Origin: Norana najaformis | Lineage: Eukaryota; Annelida; Clitellata; Crassiclitellata; Hormogastridae | Direction: 5' to 3' | DNA length: 64,000 bases | Assembly: GCA_964023275.1 (NCBI GenBank) | Contig: OZ029925.1 | Location: forward strand, 11,615,184 to 11,679,183 | In this document: positions 25,415 through 37,999 of the stretch, in pieces | How the letters are laid out: each line of letters opens with the position of its first letter | How positions within the stretch are numbered: position 1 is the stretch's first letter | Notes under the pieces: generated by a model | The model's database searches: none | Seen by the model: the letters and a program-made list of their open reading frames with translations, nothing else | Told to the model about the DNA's origin: nothing | Program-made: the position numbers and the translations under genes

Positions 25415-25915
25415 TAAAACTACAGAGGACCATAACGAGGGGAAGGAGGAACAAACGGAGGAGGACCATAACGAGGGGAAGGAGGAACAAACGAAGGAGG
25501 ACCATAACGAGGGGAAGGAGGAACAAACGGAGGAGGACCATAACGAGGGGAAGGAGGAACAAACGAAGGAGGACCATAACGAGGAGAAGGAGGAACAAAC
25601 GGAGGAGGACCATAAGGAGGGGAAGGAGGAACAAACGGAGGAGGACCATAACGAGGGGAAGGAGGAACAAACGAAGGAGGACCATAACGAGGAGAAGGAG
25701 GAACAAACGGAGGAGGACCATAAGGAGGGGAAGGAGGAACAAACGGAGGAGGACCATAACGAGGGGAAGGAGGAACAAACGGAGGAGGACCATAACGAGG
25801 GGAAGGAGGAACAAAACGGAGGAGGACCATAACGAGGGGAAGGAGGAACAAATGGAAGAGAACCATAACGAGGGTAAGGAGGAACAAACGGAGGAGGAGG
25901 AGGAACAACAGAAGA
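25415..25915 (+). repeat. 33-bp minisatellite, open on both strands
   Basis: About 13-14 units of GAGGACCATAACGAGGGGAA plus GGAGGAACAAACG. Because 33 is divisible by 3, the + strand encodes an 11-residue repeat (EDHNEGKEEQT with an extra E) and the - strand is open in two frames. Unit variants alternate (GGGG/GAG; ACGG/ACGA) in a higher-order pattern. There is no splice or start support for a gene. Confidence 0.9.
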
Positions 25916-26109
25916 AATAGGAATGATAAGACAACCCTCACCCTTGAGAGGCCAAAGGGTAGTGTCTCAAATGGAAGTTTCACCCAATTTCGCAGCCCCT
26001 CAGTGGAAGCTGAAAGTTGCAGCCGACTGACTGACAACCTTTACACTCCTTTGTGGAGGGGTGGATAAAAAGGGATAAGCTGCTCAAGTCGGTTAGTTTA
26101 ACCTGCTTT

Positions 26110-26250
26110 CATTCTCTGACATACCCCTCCCGCCCTTTCTCTTCGAACCAGCGCTCGCGGTGTTGAAGAAGGTCATCATGATCAACAGTATCGAAAACTG
26201 CAGTTAGGTCAAGGAGAACGAGTGAGAACTGTTACCTTTGTTTTGTTCAT
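26110..26250 (-). mobile_element. L2/CR1-like reverse-transcriptase fragment
   Basis: The - strand reads LVLLDLTAVFDTVDHDDLLQ then [23 protein letters not shown] is RT domain motif A of L2/CR1/Jockey-group LINEs. It is short and ends in the decayed segment near the next repeat. Confidence 0.75.
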
Positions 26251-26339
26251 GGAGACGATTTTGCGATGGTGAACAGCAAGTAGTTGGCAATAAACAAATA
26301 CATCAGCTGCACAGTGTTAGTGGGAAACTCAGGCACCTA

Positions 26340-26390
26340 GGAATGGACCACCCACTCCCTTTAATATGCCGAGGCTAAGAAAATTAGAGT
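26340..26390 (+). mobile_element. SINE 3'-end fragment
   Basis: ACCACCCACTCC then TATGCCGAGGCTAAGAAAAT matches the 3' end of the SINE at 22080-22314, in the opposite orientation. The head is missing. Confidence 0.65.
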
Positions 26391-26569
26391 CGTTGTTGCC
26401 ATGTCTGTGCTTCATTCAAAATATCATTCTATGCTGTACCATGTCTCTGAGGCCTAGTGTTACCTGTGCCATATAATAAGTAATAATTACACATAATAAA
26501 TGAACAATTACTGCCTTACCTCACATTACCTTAACAAACAAGGACAAACTGGTGATCATGACTGAGCTA

Positions 26570-26800
26570 CTGTACAGTAATCGTAATTCCGAGATTTCTA
26601 CAGCCCCAACGAAAGCCGCGCCGCGGGGACCAGCTTATTCACAGGCGCTCAGTCAAAACAAAATCGATAGGCAAAAAGGTTTCGGTTCCAGGTCAAGATC
26701 CAAAAGTCAGGCAGAGAGACAGAGTGGCAGCTACGGTGGGTGATGTTTGGGATTGGAGCGGAGAGGGAGATAAGAGGAAGAAGGGGTGCGTTCAGGTAAT
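26570..26800 (-). mobile_element. L2/CR1-like LINE 3' UTR, copy 2
   Basis: Its reverse complement matches the 3' UTR of the element at 14995-15395: CAGCTTATTCACAGGCGCTC, then AAAACAAAAT, GGTTCCAGGT, and the terminal AATCGTAAT...TTTCTACAGC. Confidence 0.75.
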
Positions 26801-26829
26801 GTGATTCATTAACACATGAAACAGTTAGA

Positions 26830-28790
26830 ACAGTTTAAAAATGTAAAGATTACTATACGATATAACAAAATTAAGGTAAGTTAAGCCAACGCGGTAGGTT
26901 GAGGCACGATACGGTAAAAACAGTTTAAAAAGGTTAAGAAAACACACTTGTTTACACACCTCTTCAGATCCTCCTCTCAAGCATCGTCCATAGGTTACAG
27001 GATCCTCCTTCACTGGCCTAAGCACTGACACTAACAACAACAACAGAGGAGATGGCAGGGTGATATAAGTGGGGACAACTTCACACACAAAACAACTTGC
27101 ACAGCTTCAAAACTTCCCGTAATAAAATTCAGTCCGGCTTCGACTCGTTGTCATAAGTAACTAGTAAATACCCGTTGAGCGTAAGCAGAAACCAGCTTAC
27201 TCGCCTACAATTTTTATGAATTAAATCAAATCCAGAGCTAGTAGGTAAAAACTCGTCTTTAATCAGACAAAATTCGAAGAAAGGTCAAAACTCGTGCTCT
27301 TGTTTTCGATTTCGCGCGACGTACCGCGCTATATAAATCACTCGATCTGACGCGAAACTCTGAAGAAAGAACTCAGATCAAACGACACGCTTACCTTTGC
27401 GAAATAATATTAACGCCTAGCCGAGCGCAACCATCTTAATATCTTCGTTAAAAACGTTGTTAATAACCGGTTTCATTTGGCCAAATCTTGCCTACACAAT
27501 AGCCCTCTAAGTCCCCAATCCGGGCACTGTTAGCAAAACGCCCAGTAGGCCTAAAGCTCATTAGCATATTAGCCACGGCCTATTATCGTATAGGCTACCT
27601 ACCTCTTAGCGTACTAACGCCTACGCCACGCAAGAAAGGCTCAAAGGTGCGCGATGCTGTAGCTTAGACGTTACTTACGTAATTAGCATATGGCTTATTA
27701 CCATGCAGGCCTCTTGCCTGTTAGCGCATAACCTCAAGGCAACTGAGGTCATTCGTTTATCGACACACAGACGCCAGCCACGTCATTTGCATAGAGGCCA
27801 GTGAGCCGTGCGGCCCGTAGACCACTTGCCACGAGTGCAGTAGGCTAGTGGTACACGCGTGAAGCCGATCGACCAATCACAGGGCCGGCTGCGGGTCCCG
27901 CCCTCGGAAGCGTAAACAAGACAGACGCACAGACAGACAAATAGCCAGACAAACAGAGACAAAATATCGCCGCTATGACTACTGTGCTGTTGCAGGATTA
28001 ATGCAAAATGTTTCATCATCCAAGAACAACTGTTGCGAGAGAAAATTTTCCAACCGTAAAAGGTCAAAGGCTTCTCACCCTCTCGAAACTGCATTCTGAT
28101 TCCCTTCATAAATTCTTCAGTCAGCCATCGAATCAAACAACTATTCAACCAATCAACTAACTATAAGTCACAGATAAAATAATAAATCAACCAAATAATC
28201 CGTCAATAAATAAATATATGATATAAATATATAACCAATCATTCAACCAACCAACTAATCAATCAGTCGAATCGTTGTCCAGCTAAGAACCGCGTTGTCT
28301 TCTCGGCCAGACCCTCCCCGGATTCTGACTGGACACCGCAACTGACCCAAAAACCAGGCCTTTGCCGACTTGAGTTAATCTACTGCCGATGATAGATTGG
28401 TGTCCTTGACCAAGGAGATCTTGATTCTAGTTATCGAGACCATCTCGACCCCACGCAGCTTTCGTGTGGCTCTGAGCAATATCGGAGATTCAAATTTACA
28501 TTCAATAAACAAATCACCCAACCATCAACCAACCAATCATTGCAATCAAAACACTGCAGAAAGCGAATTATTATGCAACTGGTTCGACATGACCTACATA
28601 GGCAAACCTCTCTCGCACAAGTCTATTTATCCCTCCCTCCCTCTCGGCCATTCAAACTCATCGGTGCAAACGAGCCTGACTTCCATCTCCCAATTCACCT
28701 GTCAAAGCTTTCACAATTACTTTCCGAGTAACTCAAATTGATGGCTTAGTTCAGTAAACAAGTCTCTAAACTATAACGAAATCATAAAAA
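26830..28790. other. No gene seen
   Basis: Ordinary-complexity A/T-rich DNA with one CGCGCTATATAAATCA tail motif (about 27325), AATCAACCAAC degenerate repeats (28100-28260 and 28500-28540) and no frame with coding character. Confidence 0.4.
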
Positions 28791-28794
28791 TACG

Positions 28795-28945
28795 CATATA
28801 TATATATGTGTGTGTGTACATAATACATATATATATATATATATGTATTTCTAAGGTATATGTAATTATTATACACACATCTGTATACATACATACACAG
28901 GTATGTAAATGTATATATATATATATATATCTACCTGCATGTATG
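28795..28945. repeat. AT/ATGT microsatellites
   Basis: (TA)n runs at about 28795-28845 and 28910-28932, mixed with GTATGT repeats. Confidence 0.9.
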
Positions 28946-29404
28946 TATTGTTATGTACCTGTACACAGAATGTGTATCTGCTTGTATGTGTTCATGTATA
29001 GGGTGTATACAATGGGTGTTCCAAAAAGTTTTAAAAATCTTTAGTCTCGTCCGCCATAAAGTTTTTGGCCCAATACATCCCTATACAAAATTTTTATATA
29101 ATTTTATATAATATAGTTTGGAGGTCCCTCAAGGCCCCCGAATTTCTAAAATATCTTCCCCTGGCATGATATCTGCCTATTTCAGAAAAAGTTTTATGAA
29201 CTAACTGCTGAATCGGTAATGAGGGTTTTTGTATTGTTTAAAAATCTTTAGATTATTGATTTTATCAATAAATACTAAATACTCAACACTCTAAATGTCC
29301 TGCCATATGTTATGGTATTAGGAAGTACAAATGCTAAAATGTTAAACTTCATTCAAAACAACACTGCTAAAAAAGCATTGTCAAAAAGAGAGATAGCTCA
29401 AATA

Positions 29405-30475
29405 TTAATTAGACTGTCACGGTTGCTCTTATTAAACTCTCTTTTGTGTCTTTCTATGACTTGCAACAGACACAGAGTCTGTAATTAATCCTCGGCGACA
29501 GTAGCACTGAATGTCTGAATCAGAGCTACACCACGTTCAGCACTGTACTTCACATAAGCCAGGTTCTTCACAAGATCTTCCATCTTGACCAAAGGCTGTC
29601 TGTCCAGGCTTCAACAGAGTGACCAAGACAGCATATGACTACAAGTTGGAAGATGTGCATTATGGTCAGAATGCGGGGAAGTGATTTTAGCAAACGTTCA
29701 CCTCGGTCGAATTCTGCTGAAAGCACAAGTTGCGCTTCGTCAGTTGGAGTCAGAGGCCGTGAAAAGACAGACAGTAATGCTGATTCTTGGCTGATTTACC
29801 AAGAGTGTATTTCTTCGTCCCTGCAAACCTTGATCATCTTATAAGTGCAGTCTTCGGATTAACAGGATGTCACTTATCGGAGAGTCTGTGTCAAATCTGG
29901 ATGTGAACGAGAACTGGTTATGAAAACAAACAACAAATCTGTTAACGGCTAAATTCCATGCAGTTGATGAGCAGCAAGAGTACATTTTTCTGGCCTTCGA
30001 GCAGCACCTCTGCCTTCAGTGAGTAAATGTGGTCTTTGTCATCCAACATGTCTGGTGTAGAGCACCTGGCCACTGGATCACATACTTCGGATCTAGTCAA
30101 TAATGTTTAGGCTGCAAGGCAGAGAAACTCAAGATGCTCATCTCTGCGATAATTCAGATGGCAGTGACCTGTGACAAAGGCCTTCAGTCTACAGACAACA
30201 CTTTTATCAAAAGAGTTTGACATCCCTTAGGCTTGCAGTGGTTTATCAGAAATCACTTGTCACAAAAACTCTTAAAACTTGAATTCCTGGTCGGTTGATG
30301 GTCCTAAACAGACACCAAAGCATCTGGCAGAAGAACCCCAACAACTGGTGTTGGCCGACCATCCTCAGCAGATTCCGTCCAACATCCACCTCCAGCAGAG
30401 TCCATGTTCCATTCATTCTGCCTCGACACTGGTAGAGATTAACCACGCAGCCAGTTCTCGAAACCTCTCGTAAAC
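29405..30475 (-). pseudogene. Decayed transposon-derived ORF (C-terminal part)
   Basis: At 29405-29590 the - strand reads LVKNLAYVKYSAERGVALIQ, then a stop, then LLQVIERHKREFNKSN. This resembles the C-terminal end of a repeated, probably transposon-derived protein family of invertebrate genomes that I know only as uncharacterised. Upstream (higher coordinates) the frame is broken repeatedly; a 66-codon open piece lies at 30246-30446. The assignment is tentative. Confidence 0.33.
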
Positions 30476-31234
30476 AACGTAGTATATAAATGCTCTGAAT
30501 GAATGCTTTGAATGAATGCTTTGAATGAATGAATCAATCAATCAATCAATGAATCAATCAATGAATCAATGAATTCTTATGACAAGTGATACTACCATGA
30601 TTTCAAGGCTTCAAGAACAGCACCGGCCGCAGCGTAAACCAGAGGCCAGTCTGAACTCCAAGCAGCTTTGCGTTACCACCAACAAGCGAAGAAATCAACA
30701 TTCCTAGTCGATTAGCCAACGATGCAGCTCATTTAGCTCATTGTTACAGCGGCTTACATATATAGCTTATTGTGTTCAAAAGGTCAAAACAAGGCCCAGG
30801 TTGCGAGACCATATGACGTGTCCCCTCAGCCAGTCTGCACTGTCATCCGACCCACATATACACTGGGGTAATAGCGGCCACCATCTGCGACCAGCGGAAG
30901 CCCCCCCCCTCCCTGAGAGCCTAATGAACACTGTTGTTTGGTTTCTAAACTTTAGCCTATATAGGCTCCATTAGGCTCCATACGACAGATGCTTCGGGGT
31001 GAAGAGATCCATCTAGTAGCCCTTGAGGGATCTAAGCTTCTCCCCACAAACTCGTCGCAAATATGTATCATGTGACTCTGTCAGCAGTGTCAGAATTATC
31101 TCATTGTCATAATACAATGACCCTTAGTCAGTAAACCGATATCACAATTATAGTCCATTGTGTAGGCTACTTGTCTCCATCGAAGTTTTCACTCCATATC
31201 TACCCAGCCTACTGAATAAATTTCAAAACAAAAA

Positions 31235-31240
31235 TTTCAC

Positions 31241-31292
<52 letters not shown>

Positions 31293-31325
31293 GTACGAAT
31301 GTATGTATGTACGTATGTATCGAGA
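31235..31325. repeat. (TA)n and ATGT microsatellite
   Basis: About 45 bp of (TA)n followed by TATGTACGAATGTATG repeats. Confidence 0.95.
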
Positions 31326-31529
31326 TGCAATACCGTCACTGGTAAGCAAACCTTATGTTACAGTAAGTTTTTACATAACGTGACAATTCCGACAACGTTG
31401 TTTGCAATATACTGGTAATTATGTGGAAAAGCAAGCGCCTATGGTGATTTTACCACTGGTAACGAATGGCAACACCTGACACACGATTCACGTAGATTCC
31501 TTTACAAAACCTGAATATGTTGGTAAGAA

Positions 31530-31915
31530 GTACGAATCAAGATGCTCCAGGAATCAACCATGCAAATTCTTTCATAGCCTAATAGACATGCATTTCATAA
31601 AATCAAACGGGATGAAGTAGGGTCATCGGCGATCGCAGAAACAGGTCATCCAGTAAGGACGTCCGCAAAGGGGGAGGGTGGGGTCATCCAGATGTGGACA
31701 AAACTGCTAAGGGAAGGGTTATCCTCAATCCGGTCGTCCGTATCTAGGTTTGGTACGTATCTTTATTTCAGTACAGCATGCGCATTGAGCACCAGTTTCA
31801 GTAAGAAGCAGACACTGTACTGCACGTTTTTAAGCTAGGCCTTAGTAGTCCGTTGAAGTGCCACCCTTTGCAAAGGGGACGGGAAGAGGGTAATGCCACA
31901 TGCGGACAAGAGAAC
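31530..31915 (+). repeat. Unknown dispersed family, copy 2
   Basis: It aligns by eye with 7860-8420: GAATCAACCATGCAAA, CATCCAGTAAGGACGTCCGC, AAAGGGGGAG, GTCCGTATCTA, AGCAGACACTGTACTGCA. It is followed directly by an ACATAC microsatellite. Confidence 0.7.
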
Positions 31916-31919
31916 AGTC

Positions 31920-32050
31920 AGTACGCACATACACATACATACACATACATACATACACATACATACATACACACACATACACATACATACACATACACAT
32001 ACATACACATACACACACATACACATACATACACACATACATACATATGA
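31920..32050. repeat. (ACACAT/ACATAC)n microsatellite
   Basis: About 130 bp of interrupted ACATACACATAC. Open frames on both strands here are artefacts. Confidence 0.95.
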
Positions 32051-32739
32051 GCGACCCTTGAAAATGGCACAGCCGCGAATCTGCTTTGGAATGCCATCAG
32101 TTGATACCGAGTGGATTATTATAATGGCGCAACAGAAGTTCTAGATTAGATACCCATGTTTTTGCAATAACAGAATGTGCAGTTGCCAACCAGACCTTAA
32201 CTCTGACCTTTGACTTGAGGTCACAGAATAGGCTTCGGCCTATTATCCTCAGTCTCGGCAATACAGGATACTGGTATAATAGACTTCGATAAGGTGTTTG
32301 ATATCGTTCTAGGCCGGCCTTCAGAGAAACGCTGACAGTATACTACGCGTGAACTGTAGACCACAATGGGGCCAGTACACTCTTAACTGTAATGTTTGCG
32401 AAGAGCAGACACTAGTGTGCCTAGTACTGCTCACAGGTATAAACTGACACATTCATTATCGCCTGTCATCAGACAGCTTTGTCTAATTCTCAGTTTCTCA
32501 GAAAAGGTTATGTTCTTCACAACAGTAGTGTTTTGTTATAGGCCACACTGATTGTGCTTTATAAACAGTCAATTGATGTCTATTAGTGTTTGCTTACATT
32601 AGTCTCTGCTGTTTCCAGACATTAATTTAAAGGCTGCTAAGGTATTTGACAGTTGTGAAAGCAGAATGACTGTACAAATTCTCACGAATTTTAATTTGAA
32701 TGGAAAAATTCGGCTGTTTTATAACATTTATAAAATAAA

Positions 32740-33650
32740 AATATTGTATTGCAAAGGTAAATGTAAAGTTAACACACTTGTTTATAAAGGCAAGTTTAAA
32801 GGTAAGGTAAAGGTAACGTGCTAACAAAAATAAATTTTATATGCTTGTTTAGAAAGGTAAAGGTGCACCTGTTAACACAGATAAAGAAAATACCCTCGTT
32901 AACACAGGTTCAGGTAACACACTTGTCTACACACTCGTTATAGAGGATAAGGTTATGTACTAGTCTACAAGGTTAGGGTAAAACACTTGTTTACAAGAGT
33001 TTAGGCAACATATTTGCGTACAAAGGTTAAGTCAATACACTTGTTTACTAAATTTCGATAACACAGCCGTTTACAAAGGTTAAGGTAGCACAGTGTTTAC
33101 AAAGGTAAAGAGCATTCTGGTTACATTAGTGACTGCTCTTTCCAGACAACAGGAACAGCCAATGAGGAATTTTCCTTCGACTGCTTAATGTTACTCTAAT
33201 CACCACGATAATCCGAAGGCAGCCAAGGGTTTTTTGTCTCATGGGTCATAACTGTTCGGCAAATTAGAAAATGGCTTTGTTTACTCGCTGAATTCTGTAT
33301 AAAAACACAGGCTTCAGTTATTCAAAAACTGGTTCTGTTTTCATTATGAGTTTGTTTACAACCAGGTTTTCTTTAAAAATGCAGGCCTTGGTTTGTTTTT
33401 GGTTTGTTTAAAACCAAGGCTTGGTTTCAAAATGAGAGCCTAGGTTTTTTAAACCCAGGGTTATAGTTAAAACATGAGCCTTGGTTTGTTTAAAGCTCCT
33501 TTACATATTTAAAATGTGAGCCTTGGTGTGTTTAAAACCAGGGTTTTGTTGAAGAACGTGGACCTTGGTTTTTCAGAAAAAAGATTATGTTCTGTTCATA
33601 GATTTTTTAAAGACCAGTGGTTTGGTTTAAAAACCAGGGTTCATGTTATA
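32740..33650. repeat. Two degenerate tandem zones (AAAGGTAA...; GGTTTGTTTAAAACCA...)
   Basis: 32740-33120 is built of loose ~30-bp units such as ACACACTTGTTTACAAAGGT. 33350-33650 is built of units such as GCCTTGGTTTGTTTAAAACC, about 45-60 bp each. No coding evidence. Confidence 0.7.
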
Positions 33651-34009
33651 AATGTAGATTTTCTTATAGCAACTACGGCTCATTCATAAACCGAGGTCAA
33701 GAAAATGAAGTCACTCGTGCCTCATTCCCATGGGTGCCACTCGACGCTGCCTCAAGGGAATGAACCCCAAGGTAGGTCCGAGGCAAAACCTTCAGTGCTC
33801 ATCTAAAAGACAGAGGCAAGGATGAAGGGGAGGCAGAGGCGAGGCATTCCGCCGAATCACATCCAGAAAGTTAAGTCTGAGAGAAAACAGGTAGGGCAGA
33901 TTAATTTTCATGAGGTGGCAGAGGCTAAGGAATTTGCAACAATAAAATACAGTGCACTTATCAAGAATACACACTTAGATGTGGTATCTAGAAACAGCAG
34001 ACGTTAATC

Positions 34010-34500
34010 TATACGATCTCATAAACACTTGTCTGGTAATTAAGCAGCCACTGTGAACCACGGTCAGACATCACTGTGGCCCCATGGCTCGTCCACAAAA
34101 GACGTCCGCAGAAGAGGAGGGAAGTGTCACCCAAATGCGGATAAGGGGACAGGCTTATAAATGCCCAATGCGGATGTCCGCACCAAAATTTGCTACATAA
34201 AGTTATTTCAGTACAATTTGTGCCATAAACACTAATTTCAGTGAGACAACAGACACAGCCTGTACTGCGTTGAATCTAATTAGACCCTTGGCCGGACGTG
34301 CCAGCATCAAAGTACCCCACCCCGTAGTACATTTAACCCGCAAGATCAACAGGATAGCCTATTCTAGGCGTAAGTATTCCGTTGGAGTGCAGATGTCGGC
34401 AAAGGGGGGACGGTGGGTTGACCAAAATGTGGACAGGGGGGGGTCCAAACTAGCTAATTTTTTGCGGACTTCCTTTGTGGACGACCCCTTAGACATCATA
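34010..34500 (+). repeat. Unknown dispersed family, copy 3
   Basis: It shares with copy 1 GCTCGTCCACAAAAGACGTC, the GACAACAGACAC core, GTACTGCGTTGAATCTAATT, ATCAAAGTACCCCA, and a G-rich end followed by GCGGACTTCCTTTGTGGACG. Order and orientation are the same. Confidence 0.7.
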
Positions 34501-34599
34501 CACATGCGCACCCACAATACACCCACAAATACATATTTGTATTATGTAATATACATATATACATACCTATTTATACGGTATCTAATCACCGGCTAAAGT

Positions 34600-37300
34600 G
34601 GAGGGAGGAAGGAGAACAATTGGACTGTTTAGAACAAGCTCAGTTTTCCAGAGTACATGTATTCCGCAAGGCACTTAGAGGCAGTTTACCAACAAGGGCA
34701 GGCAGGCAGGCAGACAGACACACACACACACACTAAGTGTGGCGCCTTTAACTTATTAGAGTACGAAATCATAAAATTTACATTACGCGGGTAATACCTA
34801 GACTAGTGCGGACATCCAGGTCCATGCATAGGAGTAAATTCAACGAATCACTTAACTAATGGCTGAAGTTTTTAGGAAACTCTATTCACGGATCAAACAA
34901 TATAACAGAATGTCAGAAATACGAAACTAATGGTAAGTCACTCTGTACAAGTGCAAAACGATGTTCAGTTCCATCTGTGTATCAGTGTTGTGTGTGAATG
35001 TGTGTGTGTCCGTCTGTCAGTCTCTCTAGTTTAATCTACCGTAGTTATTTTAGTTCATTCTAGTTCAATATAGCTCAGTCAGTCTCGGTCGGTCGGTCTG
35101 TCTTTGGGCGTCTGCTTGACTGACTTAGAACTGCCCCGTAAAATGTATTGTATCTCCCTACAATATAAAAATTCCAAAGGATTTAATAAAAAAGAACAGT
35201 AATAATACCACTAATTTATTCAGAAGAGTAATAATAATTATAATGGTAATAGTAACAATAATAATAATAACCACCACAATAAGTTCATCTTCTGTTTTGA
35301 TAGATTTTCCACTGCCCATGAGTGCTTAACACCTGCTACTAAAAAAATTATAAGCCGGCAACAAAGAAGAAGAAGAAAAAGAAGATTATGAGGAAGAAGA
35401 AGAAGGAGAAATGTTTACGTTACAATCATTGGGCATTGCACATACAGCACTGGCCAGCAGATTCCGTAAAGGACGCTGAAGAATGTAAAGACACACATGA
35501 CATTACCAAGAAACGTTTGCAACAGCTTCGTTCACTTGAAAACATTAATACAGTGCCCCAAAATTCATCCTGAAATCGAGAGGGGTTGAAAAAGATTGAA
35601 TCAATTTCTGTCAAGTTTGGTGGATCATCAAACTGTAAAGCGTTGCAAATGCCACGTTGAAATTGGAGATAATTACGTGGAAACTCATTTCAACATCAGT
35701 TTCTGCATGTCTGGCAGTTCTGAAGAACTTCAGTGTTTAAGCATTTCTGCAATAGTCAGCAGCTTACGAGAATGACACAAAATTGTAACTGCCACGAATT
35801 CTATCACAAATCGACAATAACATTACTTGCACAAATGTTATAAACATTTCCAACATCTACAAAACCCAAACTGAGGTTGAATCCTACTTCAAAGCAGTGT
35901 TTAAAAAATTCTGCAAATCCCAAAATGACCAGCATTCCTCAGTATTCAATATATGTTGTGTAAATGAATCTGTCTTTACAGCAAGTCTGCCAATTTCCAC
36001 AACTACTCTAATTGATAGCAGTTTATCAAAAGTGTCCACAACTGAAAATGTATCTGAATTCTGTTTGAAAGTGGTTTCTAATGATCACAACAGGCCTCCA
36101 CAATGACTCACTGGAGACCACTCAAACTTTCGGTAATAAATACTAGTCACACTAACTGTCTGGTAATAAAAAGTAAAAGTAAAGCTCCCATGTCCTATTT
36201 AAGCAGAATGTAGAGGAAGTGCTCATTTCCCTTTCCTTGGATCTTGACCCAGTAATGGATCACACGTACGGCAATACATAACATTAGATGTCTTCAGACA
36301 ACAGATTGTTTACCTCTGCAAGCTTTTTAGCCACACCGCTGTCTACTCTTACACAGACATTACTTAAAAGCGTTCTGAAGGAAACTAGACAGGATACAAG
36401 GACAATACTGCACAAGTGCTTTCACAAATGCATGCTACAATAACGTTTGCTGTGTCTATCCACAAAAAAACTGCACAAATTTAATGCTCCCACACTTATG
36501 TCTGCCATTACCAGGAATTATTACATTCAAGACTACAGAAAACCGCACAAATGCTGCCACCCTGTGTGGTGTGCTGTTTCCAGACATTAGTTCAAGCATG
36601 AAACAACAGCTGGTCCATGGTGACGAAACAACGAAACAAGTTGCTGGCGGCCAACAAAAGAACAGAGAACGGTTCCATTCTCCACCTGATGGAACCGTGA
36701 CAGGAACGTTCCACCTAAGGCTCAAAGGCCGAGTGACCGACTGATGTGTTCCATATCAGCTGGACCCGTTGTAGTAGAAGTGGGAAAGTGGAAGATGAAT
36801 GCGTCATAAAAAACCCTTGAATGAATGCAGCAGATGTTGTGAAATGGAAGCCTGTACACGGACCAATGCTTTATGATCGAGATCTAAAGGATCAAGATCA
36901 GAGTCGGTATGCAAGTACATAAATAAAGGCGCGAGCAAGTATGCAGGTGAGAAACAAACTAGTTATCAGCATACAAAAGTCCAGGTACATTTCTATATGC
37001 ACGTATTTCTGCATGTATGTTTATCTGTATGTATATATGACTTGTATGTATGTATGACTTGTATGTATGTATGACTTGTATGTATGCATATGTGTATGTA
37101 TCTGTATCTATGCATGTATTTACATCAAAATGTATGTATGTGTATGTAGTTATGTATGTATCTGTAGGTATGTGAGCATCTATGTACGTAATTAAAATAA
37201 GCATGTATCAACAAGTACAGGTGACTGACGTATATATATATATATGTTCGCATGCATGCATGTATGTAAGTATGTATGCATTATTGTATGTAGCTTAACA
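34600..37300. other. No recognised gene; simple repeats and weak open frames
   Basis: It contains (ACAGACAC)n near 34710, AAT-rich and GAAGAA tracts (35190-35410), open frames at 35388-35573, 35897-36106 and 36484-36744 (+) with no family resemblance, and an ATGT microsatellite at 36960-37290. Confidence 0.4.
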
Positions 37301-37861
37301 TTTATATAGTGCACAGAACATCTATACAATAAAAGCATAACATTAACGATAACAATAACAATATACATTAATTGTAATAATCAATTTAAACGTCAAAGCT
37401 TACCAACCAATTAGGTTGAATTAAAGCAAGTTAGAGAGAACGAAAGTATTATTGAACATATTCTGGAAACTAAATCTAATCTAATCAAATCTAATGACTT
37501 AGTTATCATAAGGCACAAGGTATAAATCAATGGCCAAATGAAACCACTGTAGAAAAAACTGTGATCAAAAGTAAATGATCAAGTAGGCATAAAACTTACA
37601 AACAGCTGACAACTGGCGAACTTTTCACTCTTACTGAACTTTAACATTCTTTACGCTAGTAAAGTCTGTGCCTCTGATTAGTTGCTCTTGAACAGATGCT
37701 ATAATACTTACAGTTAAAATTACAAAATTACAATTACAAACAGTTCTTTAACAGTTCCATTGCCAGAAAATGGAATACAGACTCCATCTGTTGCACATGT
37801 AGATAAGTTCATTAGGTTCACACAAGGAGCTATATAAATGTTCTGATTGATAGATATATAC

Positions 37862-37925
37862 ATCATGATTTGAACCCATGCCTATGAGGATAGGGCCTGG
37901 CACTTAACCAACAGAAACTTGTGAC
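37862..37925 (-). mobile_element. tRNA-like SINE head (degenerate)
   Basis: The - strand reads TGTTGGTTAAGTGCCAGGCC (A-box-like) followed by CATGGGTTCAAATCATG (B box) at tRNA spacing. A GAGCTATATAAATGTTC tail-type motif lies next to it at about 37828. It is not a plausible functional tRNA because its stems do not pair. Confidence 0.45.
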
Positions 37926-37999
37926 AATCGTTCAAATAAGATTTCCTACTAACAGTGTACCTGACAAATAAAAATTGAGTGTTCATGAAAAGACACTAT

